From an uncultured Persicitalea sp. (GTDB taxonomy: Bacteria; Bacteroidota; Bacteroidia; Cytophagales; Spirosomataceae), in assembly GCA_950075905.1 (NCBI GenBank), contig CATMVR010000387.1, positions 1 through 5,547 of the forward strand: a DNA stretch of 5,547 nt. Direction: 5' to 3'. Shown piece after piece: positions 1-5,547 of the stretch (positions within the stretch are counted from its first letter, which is position 1; the number at the start of each line of letters is the position of its first letter). Under the pieces are notes generated by a model. The model had not been told where the DNA came from. It saw nothing but the letters and a program-made list of their open reading frames with translations, and searched no databases. A program made the position numbers and the translations under genes.

Positions 1-213
1 ATCCGGTGGAGCGCCGACGCGCAGGCACGCTTCAAGGGTACTGCTATGAAGACGTCCATTGACCCTGTTTCAGGTAAGGAATATATCGACGTTTACAAAG
101 GCACCGACTTTGCAGTTCCAGTCTTCGACGAAAGCAAGCACTACCTGTGGCCAATACCACTAAATCCGCTTGCTCAAAATCCAAAAATCAAGCAGAACCC
201 GGGATGGGAGTAA
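1..213 (+). CDS. SusD/RagB-family nutrient-binding outer-membrane lipoprotein, C-terminal fragment
   Basis: Frame 1 is open from the first base to a TAA at 211-213 and gives 70 residues; the start and most of the protein lie left of the window. The end reads YLWPIPLNPLAQNPKIKQNP followed by GWE. This LWPIP...NP.(L/I).QNPG pattern is the hallmark C-terminus of SusD/RagB proteins. These are lipid-anchored on the outer-membrane surface, where they cap a SusC TonB-dependent porin and deliver oligosaccharides to it. The upstream part (FKGTAMKTSIDPVSGKEYID) fits the usual strand-rich tail. By family convention a susC gene should lie just upstream, outside the window. The next genes on the same strand encode two polysaccharide lyases, which supports a PUL. 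The ligand cannot be told from the tail. A repeat array and a terminator hairpin follow the stop, so this is probably the end of the susCD transcript. Family call is confident; specificity is unknown. Confidence 0.88.
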   Translation: MRWSADAQARFKGTAMKTSIDPVSGKEYIDVYKGTDFAVPVFDESKHYLWPIPLNPLAQNPKIKQNPGWE

Positions 214-217
214 ATCC

Positions 218-283
218 AATGATAGAATGATTGAATGATAGAATGATTTATTTTTTATTCACTCATTCTATCATTCTATCATT
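218..283. repeat. Inverted array of an 8-bp repeat (aatgatag) able to form a long hairpin
   Basis: Four consecutive octamers of the form aatgatNN lie at 218-225, 226-233, 234-241 and 242-249, ending in ag, tg, ag and tt. After a short AT-rich spacer, the reverse complement of the same unit recurs at 263-283. The segment 226-246 pairs with 263-283 at 20 of 21 positions, the exception being a T-T mismatch at 232/277, leaving a 16-nt loop. The other register, 218-238, also pairs with one mismatch. The element starts 5 bp after the susD-like stop codon and ends just before the terminator hairpin. It encodes nothing convincing. It could stabilise the mRNA 3' end, as REP-type elements do, or be a dispersed intergenic repeat; function is inference only. 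Confidence 0.8.
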
Positions 284-287
284 GAAC

Positions 288-337
288 AAAAAGCTACCCG
301 ACAGGCATTATAATTTGCCGTTGGGTAGCTTTCTTTT
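288..337 (+). terminator. Intrinsic terminator after the susD-like gene
   Basis: The arm aaagctaccc (290-299) pairs perfectly with gggtagcttt (323-332). The stem continues inward with G-U, A-U and C-G pairs (300-302 with 320-322) and, after a bulged A at 303, with ggca/tgcc (304-307 with 316-319), leaving an AT-rich loop. The 3' side continues into ctttttat, a T-rich tail typical of Rho-independent termination on the + strand. It lies about 75 bp after the susD-like stop and 24 bp before the first lyase start. It should end most susCD transcripts and may allow partial read-through into the lyase genes. The A-rich 5' flank could give weak activity on the other strand. Confidence 0.8.
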
Positions 338-360
338 TATATCAAACAATCCTGAACCCA

Positions 361-2259
361 ATGAAAATAGTGATCGGCCACCGGCTTTCGGCTATCGGCC
401 TGCTTCTGATTTTTGCCTTATGTGGCCTTTTTAATTTCGCTACTGCCCAAACTGTCCCTGACCCTCCGGCGCAGCATCCGCGCCTCCTGCTACTGGCCGG
501 TGAGGAAAAGCAGATTCAGCAAGCCATACAGTCTAACCCCCTTTGGCAGAAAGTGCATCAGGCAATTCTGGATGAAGCTGACAAGATCATTCCTACGCCG
601 CCCGTGGAGCGCATTCTGGAAGGCAGGCGCCTGCTGGCTAAATCACGCGAAGCGCTGCGCCGAATCTTCCATCTAGCCTACGCCTACCGCCTGACCAACG
701 ATACAAAATACGCCCAACGCGCCGAAAAAGAGATGCTCGCCATTGCGAAGTTCAGTGACTGGAACCCCACTCACTACCTCGACGTGGGCGAAATGACCAT
801 GGCCCTGGCTATTGGCTACGACTGGATTTACCCTACCCTCTCGCCCGAGTCGCGCCGCACAATCAGTCAGGCAATCATAGAGAAAGGGCTGAAAACCTCA
901 CAGGACGACCGCTACAACCATTGGCTTCAGCGCTCCAACAACTGGAACCAGGTTTGTAATGCCGGGATTACCTACGGAGCATTGGCCGTGTATGAGCAAG
1001 TCCCCGACCTTTCGAAACAGCTCATCAAACGCGCCATCAATTCTATCAAATTACCCATGGAAGACTACGCTCCCGATGGTGCCTACCCCGAAGGCTATGG
1101 CTACTGGAACTACGGCACCACATTCCAGGTGCTGTTTCTGACTGCCATGGAAAAAGCCTTCGGCAGCGACTATGGGCTATCACGGCAGCCTGGTTTCATG
1201 GCGACGGCACGGTACTACGAAAACATGATAGGTACTTCGGGATATTCGTTTAATTACAGTGATGCGGGTTCTGGCAAAGGGAAATTGAGTCCGGCCATGT
1301 TTTACTTTGCCCAAAAAAGCAGTGATCCCTCTTTGCTTTGGATTGAAAAAAAATATCTGGAAGAATCTGATCTTTCCGAGTCCGCTGACAATCGGGTATT
1401 CCCTTTGCTGATGCTCCTGGGGGCGGGGATGGAGTTAAATAAAATTTCCCCTCCCCGGAAAACGCTTTGGGCCGGGCAGGGAAAGAGCCCCGTAACTCTC
1501 ATGCGTAGCTCCTGGACCGACCCCAACGCCATCTTTGTTGGCTTTAAAACCGGATCTCCCGCAGCACCCCACGCACACATGGATATCGGTTCGTTTGTGA
1601 TGGATGCCGACGGCGTGCGCTGGGCTCTGGACTTAGGAAGCCAAAACTACCACTCGCTCGAAAAACTGGGGATGGATATCTGGGGGAAAGAACAAGACGC
1701 CCAGCGCTGGACAATCAAACGGTACAATAACTTCATACATAACACATTGACCATAAATGACCAGCTCCAAAAGGCTGAAGGCTACGCCAAAATAGACCGA
1801 TCTGGCGAGAGCGGCGCCCTGAAATATGGCATTTCGAACCTATCAGATGTGTATGACGGACAACTGGCCGCTGCCCAACGTGGCATTGGCATCGTGAATG
1901 ACGCGTATGTAGTGGTCCGTGACGAAGTAAAAGCCGCTGGCCAACCGGCAAAAGTACGTTGGGTGATGCTAGCCCCGGACGGTGCAAAAATAGACGGAAG
2001 CAATACGGCGGTGCTGACCAAAGACGGCAAAAAACTAACCCTGCGGGTAGACGCTCCCGCCAACGCAAAGCTGCAAACGTGGAGTACTGCCCCCACCACC
2101 GACTACGACGCTACTAACGAGGGTACCGTGCTGGTGGGCTTCGAGTACGAAGTACCCGCCGGAGCCTACCAAACCTTGCAGGTGTCACTCCTGCCGGAGT
2201 CGGCCAGTTCCGTCCAGAAATCAATGAACAAGCCTTTATCCCAGTGGGGCAAGCAGTAA
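361..2259 (+). CDS. Secreted heparinase II/III-family polysaccharide lyase (lyase 1)
   Basis: This 632-residue protein is predicted to cleave uronic-acid glycosidic bonds by beta-elimination in the periplasm. Residues 1-29 form a signal peptide: basic start MKIVIGHR, hydrophobic core LLLIFALCGLFNF, then ATA before Q30. No lipobox or type IX sorting domain is seen. Residues about 35-360 look like the helical (alpha/alpha) toroid, with DVGEMTMALAIGYDWIYPTL at 141-160, NNWNQVCN at 193-200 and the DGxxxEGxxYW motif at 239-249. Residues about 375-612 form the beta-sandwich part with HAHMD (404-408), ALDLG (422-426) and FIHNT (458-462). By analogy with heparinase III (Asn, Tyr, His), N196, Y248 and H404 are the likely catalytic residues; H406, D424 and H460 could form the structural metal site seen in some relatives. 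The ATG at 361 is chosen because it gives a complete signal peptide; no Shine-Dalgarno is visible, as is usual in Bacteroidota. The gene follows a SusD gene and precedes a second lyase. The fold call is strong; substrate and PL family number are unresolved. Confidence 0.9.
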   Translation: MKIVIGHRLSAIGLLLIFALCGLFNFATAQTVPDPPAQHPRLLLLAGEEKQIQQAIQSNPLWQKVHQAILDEADKIIPTPPVERILEGRRLLAKSREALRRIFHLAYAYRLTNDTKYAQRAEKEMLAIAKFSDWNPTHYLDVGEMTMALAIGYDWIYPTLSPESRRTISQAIIEKGLKTSQDDRYNHWLQRSNNWNQVCNAGITYGALAVYEQVPDLSKQLIKRAINSIKLPMEDYAPDGAYPEGYGYWNYGTTFQVLFLTAMEKAFGSDYGLSRQPGFMATARYYENMIGTSGYSFNYSDAGSGKGKLSPAMFYFAQKSSDPSLLWIEKKYLEESDLSESADNRVFPLLMLLGAGMELNKISPPRKTLWAGQGKSPVTLMRSSWTDPNAIFVGFKTGSPAAPHAHMDIGSFVMDADGVRWALDLGSQNYHSLEKLGMDIWGKEQDAQRWTIKRYNNFIHNTLTINDQLQKAEGYAKIDRSGESGALKYGISNLSDVYDGQLAAAQRGIGIVNDAYVVVRDEVKAAGQPAKVRWVMLAPDGAKIDGSNTAVLTKDGKKLTLRVDAPANAKLQTWSTAPTTDYDATNEGTVLVGFEYEVPAGAYQTLQVSLLPESASSVQKSMNKPLSQWGKQ

Positions 2260-2295
2260 GTACCAATCCCATTGGCTGTACCTGAATTCAAAAAC

Positions 2296-4224
2296 ATGAA
2301 TAAGTTAGTACTATTTTTAATCGTTTTAGGCGCGTCAGAACTGTACGCCCAGGTCACTCCCCGCAACATCCTGGCCCAGAAATACACGGTCCAGCAGGTA
2401 AGGCAGACGCTCCAGCCAAAAAGCCAGTACCACCCCTACCCCACCACGCCCGCTGAATGGCAGAAGGCCCTGCCTGACTCTATCCTGAAAGCTTTGGTGA
2501 AGGCGGGCGAAGTCTCGCTGGATTACCAATTCCAGCCCGTTTCCGCCACGGTTTCCCTCGATTTTGTCCGTAGTGGCGACCGGGAGCGGCACCGGGGCGT
2601 AGCTTATAACAAACGCTACGCGCTTACGGACCTGCTGCTGGCTGAGAGTGTAGAGGGCAAAGGGCGCTTTATGGAGGCTATTCTAAACGGCGTGTGGTCT
2701 ATCTGTGAGGAAAGTTTCTGGGGGGTACCTGCCCACATTCGGGACACTGGATTACCCGACGTTGAAAATCCAGTAGTAGAACTGTTCAGCGCTGAAACAG
2801 CTGCGCTCATGGGTCTGGCCGACTACTTTGTGGGTGACAAGCTCGATGCCATCAATCCGCTGGTGTGCAAGCGCATGTACTACGAAACCAACCGCCGGAT
2901 TTTTGAGCCTATGCTCACGAATTCGGATCAGTACAGCTGGATGAGTAAAACCCGCTCCGTCAACAACTGGAACCCCTGGATCATGTCCAACTGGATGTCG
3001 GCTGCCTTGCTGCTCGAAAAAGACGAAGCCCGCCGGGCCGACATGATACACCAATCCATGCTGGGCCTGGACCTGTACCTCAACGGCCTGGGCGAAGACG
3101 GTGGCTGCGACGAAGGCCCCAGCTACTGGACCGCCGCCGGCGCCAGCGTGTACGACTGCCTGGAAATACTCGACGAAGCAACGAAGGGCAAAGTGAATAT
3201 CTATGATAATCAGCTCATTCAGAATATGGGCACCTATTTTTATAAGGTACACATTGACGGCAACTACTTTGTAAACTTTGCCGATGCCGACCCCAAGCTC
3301 GTCCCCGACGGCCTGTTGCTCTACCGTTTTGGCAATGCCCTCAACGATCAGCGCATGGTGAATATGGGCCGCTGGGCCGTGGGGCGTTTTCCGGACCGGG
3401 CCTTGTCCGTGTCGGGCTTTCACCGGTTCCGTTCCATCGAAAACCTATTGACTGCCCAAAAAATTGACAAAACCCTGCCTTCCTACGACAAGGTGCAGGA
3501 TGCCTGGCTATCGGATATCCAGGTACTGACGGCCCGTGATGCCAATACGGATTTTTTCCTGGCTACTCACGGCGGACACAACGCCGAGAGCCATAACCAC
3601 AACGACGTGGGCGACTTTATTCTCTACTCCAAAGGAGAGCCGGTGATCATTGACGCCGGGCGCGGCAACTACACCGCCCGCACTTTTTCAGCCCAGCGCT
3701 ACGAGCTGTGGTTTACGCAGTCCAACTACCACAACCTGCCCATCATCAACGGCGTAGGGCAGAAAGCCGGCCGCGAATACGAAGCTACTGAAGCCAGTAG
3801 TACCATCAACGACAGGGAAGCGGCTTTAACCATGAACATTGCCAAAGCCTATCCGGCCGAGGCCGGAGTAGCCAGCTGGAAGCGCCGGGTAGCTCTGAAC
3901 CGCGCCAAAGATCAGGTAGAGATTCTGGACGACTACGCCATGCAGCAGAAGCCATCGTCCATCCAGGAAGTTTTCATGACCATCGCCGACGTAGATACCG
4001 CCACGCCCGGACAGGTGAAACTGACCACCCCGGACGGACAGTCGTTTATGCTGAAATATGACGCAAAAAAATGGAGTGCTTCCAGCGATTTCCCCTCTAC
4101 TGAGGGTATGGAGTACCGGAGCTTCAAAACCAAGTGGGACAGCCATCCGGTTCAGCGGATTTTACTGACCAACAAAGATTTGTCGCAGAAGGGAAAGCAT
4201 AGTTTTACGATAAGCCGGAACTAA
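2296..4224 (+). CDS. Secreted heparinase II/III-family polysaccharide lyase (lyase 2)
   Basis: Starting at the ATG at 2296 gives 642 residues beginning MNKLVLFLIVLGASELYA, a clean signal peptide cleaved before Q19. An in-frame TTG at 2272 would add eight residues that break the usual signal-peptide start, so I reject it. Helical part, residues about 30-370: NNWNPW at 223-228 and DGGCDEGPSYW at 268-278. Beta-sandwich part, about 400-640: HGGHNAESHNHND (425-437), IIDAGRGNY (451-459) and YHN (478-480). Likely catalytic residues by analogy with heparinase III are N226, Y277 and H433; H435, D453 and H479 match the possible metal site of lyase 1. The pattern CDEGPSYW followed by AGASVYDCLEIL is typical of a Bacteroidota subgroup related to heparinase II/III and oligoalginate lyases. 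It lies 36 bp after lyase 1, without a terminator or clear promoter between, so the two are probably one operon. It is most likely periplasmic. Whether it acts as an exo- or endo-lyase, and on which glycan, cannot be decided here. Confidence 0.9.
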   Translation: MNKLVLFLIVLGASELYAQVTPRNILAQKYTVQQVRQTLQPKSQYHPYPTTPAEWQKALPDSILKALVKAGEVSLDYQFQPVSATVSLDFVRSGDRERHRGVAYNKRYALTDLLLAESVEGKGRFMEAILNGVWSICEESFWGVPAHIRDTGLPDVENPVVELFSAETAALMGLADYFVGDKLDAINPLVCKRMYYETNRRIFEPMLTNSDQYSWMSKTRSVNNWNPWIMSNWMSAALLLEKDEARRADMIHQSMLGLDLYLNGLGEDGGCDEGPSYWTAAGASVYDCLEILDEATKGKVNIYDNQLIQNMGTYFYKVHIDGNYFVNFADADPKLVPDGLLLYRFGNALNDQRMVNMGRWAVGRFPDRALSVSGFHRFRSIENLLTAQKIDKTLPSYDKVQDAWLSDIQVLTARDANTDFFLATHGGHNAESHNHNDVGDFILYSKGEPVIIDAGRGNYTARTFSAQRYELWFTQSNYHNLPIINGVGQKAGREYEATEASSTINDREAALTMNIAKAYPAEAGVASWKRRVALNRAKDQVEILDDYAMQQKPSSIQEVFMTIADVDTATPGQVKLTTPDGQSFMLKYDAKKWSASSDFPSTEGMEYRSFKTKWDSHPVQRILLTNKDLSQKGKHSFTISRN

Positions 4225-4235
4225 CGCGCTTTTTG

Positions 4236-4275
4236 AAAAAAGGGGCTGCGGGAAATGTTTGTTTCCGCAGCCCCT
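4236..4275 (-). terminator. Strong intrinsic terminator for guaB, shared by convergent genes
   Basis: The arm aggggctgcgggaa (4241-4254) pairs with ttccgcagcccct and its flanking t (4262-4275), forming a 14-bp GC-rich stem with one G-U pair and a 7-nt loop. Read on the minus strand, the stem is followed by six T residues (the A run at 4236-4241), the classic Rho-independent layout, 24 nt after the guaB stop. Read on the plus strand, the bases after the stem (gttgtatac) are less T-rich, so it is a weaker terminator for the lyase operon, whose stop is at 4222-4224. It likely insulates the two converging transcripts. Confidence 0.85.
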
Positions 4276-4299
4276 GTTGTATACAGGAAAAATTACTGA

Positions 4300-5547
4300 T
4301 TACCTTGACGAGTAGTTCGGTGCCTCCTTCTGGATCATGATGTCGTGGGGATGGCTTTCGCGTACCCCCGCGCTGGTAATCTTCACGAACTGAGCTTGCT
4401 GCAATGCTTCGATATCGGCAGCACCGCAGTAACCCATTCCGGCTTTCACCCCACCCACAATCTGATACAGAATTTCGGACACCTTTCCCTTGAAAGGTAC
4501 CCGTCCTACGATACCCTCCGGCACCAGCTTCTTCACGTCGTCTTCGGCATCCTGGAAATAGCGGTCTTTCGATCCTTCCTCCATCGCTTCCACGGAGCCC
4601 ATGCCCCGGTAGGCCTTAAACTTCCGTCCTTCGTAAATTACAATTTCTCCGGGTGCCTCATCGGTACCGGCCAGCATCGAGCCGATCATTACCGTACTGG
4701 CACCGCCAGCCAGGGCCTTGGTCACGTCGCCTGAGTACCTTATTCCGCCGTCAGCAATGACCGGAATACCCGTTCCTTTGAGCGCTTCGGCGGCTTCTAT
4801 TACCGCCGACAATTGGGGAACGCCAATACCGGCGATGATCCGGGTGGTACAGATACTACCGGGCCCTACGCCTACCTTCACGGCGTCTACACCTGCTTCT
4901 GCCAAGGCCGTAGCGGCCGCGCCGGTAGCAATATTACCCGCAATTACGTCCAGATTAGGAAACTTATCTTTGATTGCCCGGGCGGCTTCGATTACACCGC
5001 GCGAGTGCCCGTGGGCGGTATCGAGGCTTACCACGTCTACGCCCGATTTCAGGAGCGCTTCTACCCGCTGAATCAGATCGGGCGTTACCCCTACGGCCGC
5101 GCCCACGCGAAGGCGGCCATACTCGTCCTTGCACGCATTGGGGTGCGACTTGCGTTTCAGGATATCCTTATAGGTAATTAACCCGGTGAGGCGGTACTGC
5201 TTGTCGACGATGGGTAGTTTTTCAATCTTGTATTCCTGCAGGATTGACTCCGCATCTTCCAGCGAGAGCCCTTCTGAGGCGGTAATGAGGTTTTCGCGAG
5301 TCATGATTTCGGTCACGGGCCTGCTCATGTCCCGTTGGAAGCGAAGATCCCGGTTGGTAAGAATACCGATCAGCGTGTTGTTTTTGTCTACCACCGGTAT
5401 ACCGCCAATCTTGAACTCCCGCATGATCTGCTGTGCGTCGCCCAGGTTGGCCCCTTCCCGCAAGGTAATCGGATCCAGGATCATGCCGCTCTCCGAACGC
5501 TTCACTTTCCGAACTTGCTCGGCCTGGGCTTCCAGGCTCATGTTCTT
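4300..5547 (-). CDS. guaB: Inosine-5'-monophosphate dehydrogenase (IMPDH), N-terminus beyond the window
   Basis: IMPDH oxidises IMP to XMP with NAD+, the committed step of guanine nucleotide synthesis in the cytoplasm. The frame is open to the right edge. The first ATG inside (5541) is internal: it is preceded by codons for Lys-Asn, matching the conserved HKNM(S) segment that follows the first beta/alpha units of the barrel, so roughly 75 residues of the usual ~490 are missing. Numbering from that Met, two CBS domains span about 20-70 and 80-130. They are inserted in the TIM barrel and usually bind purine nucleotides for allosteric control. The catalytic loop GPGSICTTR (227-235, Cys231) forms the covalent intermediate with IMP. 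DGGIRYSGD (264-272) binds the phosphate, and SKDRYFQ (324-330, Arg327 and Tyr328) belongs to the mobile flap that acts as general base. VSLDTAHGHS (171-180) is also a family signature. All key residues are intact, so this should be an active enzyme. It converges on the lyase operon and is functionally unrelated to it. Promoter and true start are outside the window. Confidence 0.97.
   Translation of the reverse strand, partial: KNMSLEAQAEQVRKVKRSESGMILDPITLREGANLGDAQQIMREFKIGGIPVVDKNNTLIGILTNRDLRFQRDMSRPVTEIMTRENLITASEGLSLEDAESILQEYKIEKLPIVDKQYRLTGLITYKDILKRKSHPNACKDEYGRLRVGAAVGVTPDLIQRVEALLKSGVDVVSLDTAHGHSRGVIEAARAIKDKFPNLDVIAGNIATGAAATALAEAGVDAVKVGVGPGSICTTRIIAGIGVPQLSAVIEAAEALKGTGIPVIADGGIRYSGDVTKALAGGASTVMIGSMLAGTDEAPGEIVIYEGRKFKAYRGMGSVEAMEEGSKDRYFQDAEDDVKKLVPEGIVGRVPFKGKVSEILYQIVGGVKAGMGYCGAADIEALQQAQFVKITSAGVRESHPHDIMIQKEAPNYSSR

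Noticed and set aside
218..283. The octamer array as a CRISPR array.
   Set aside because: Repeats are 8 bp, contiguous and inverted, with no spacers and no cas genes nearby.
309..317. tataatttg as a Bacteroidota -7 promoter box (TAnnTTTG).
   Set aside because: The spacing inside the box is one base too long, no well-spaced -33 TTTG precedes it, and it lies in the loop of the terminator hairpin.
415..423. Cys21 in the lyase 1 signal peptide as a lipobox cysteine.
   Set aside because: The preceding residues are Phe-Ala-Leu; Leu at -1 is not accepted in lipoboxes, and a signal peptidase I site at ATA|Q follows.
231..434. A 67-codon open frame on the plus strand starting in the repeat array.
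   Set aside because: It runs through the 8-bp repeats and the terminator hairpin and then overlaps the lyase 1 signal peptide in another frame; no initiation signal or family resemblance.
2272..2295. TTG at 2272 as an upstream start for lyase 2.
   Set aside because: It would put eight extra residues before a complete, textbook signal peptide that begins at the ATG at 2296.
2752..3423. Long open frame of 223 codons on the minus strand inside lyase 2.
   Set aside because: It lies wholly opposite a well-supported coding gene, its translation is rich in Val, Ala, Gly and His with no recognisable domain, and it fits a complement-frame artefact of a GC-rich gene.
4345..5181. Several plus-strand open frames opposite guaB.
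   Set aside because: They are overlapping antisense shadows of the IMPDH gene with low-complexity translations and no domains.
5539..5541. The ATG at 5541 (minus) as the real start of guaB.
   Set aside because: The frame continues to the window edge and the residues Lys-Asn-Met-Ser match the internal conserved segment of IMPDH; the N-terminal barrel part is still missing.

Overview
The window looks like a chromosomal piece of a Bacteroidota bacterium, probably a Cytophagales-type member. This is inferred from a SusD-type outer-membrane lipoprotein tail, signal peptides that place Gln right after the signal peptidase I site, and the absence of clear Shine-Dalgarno sequences. No database comparison was possible.

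Layout. Positions 1-213 (+) are the last 70 codons of a SusD/RagB-family glycan-binding lipoprotein. Positions 214-360 are non-coding and hold an inverted array of an 8-bp repeat (218-283) followed by an intrinsic terminator hairpin (288-337). Next come two secreted polysaccharide lyases of the heparinase II/III fold on the + strand, at 361-2259 and 2296-4224, 36 bp apart and probably co-transcribed. A strong hairpin at 4236-4275 separates them from a convergent minus-strand gene, guaB (IMP dehydrogenase), whose 5' end lies beyond the right edge.

How the genes work together. The left three quarters read as the downstream end of a polysaccharide utilisation locus (PUL). A SusC/SusD pair, of which only the SusD tail is visible, would bind and import a glycan, and two periplasmic lyases would cleave uronic-acid linkages by beta-elimination. 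The lyases have different sequences but share a readable active-site skeleton: NNWN, then DGxxxEGxxYW, then HxHxD, then Asp 18 residues after the second His, then a His followed by Asn. The substrate (a glycosaminoglycan, alginate or another uronate glycan) cannot be decided from sequence. guaB is an unrelated housekeeping gene of guanine nucleotide synthesis and marks the PUL boundary.

I see no mobile element, CRISPR array, tRNA or rRNA. The most unusual non-coding element is the 8-bp inverted array after the susD-like gene. I found no convincing evidence of a wholly new system.
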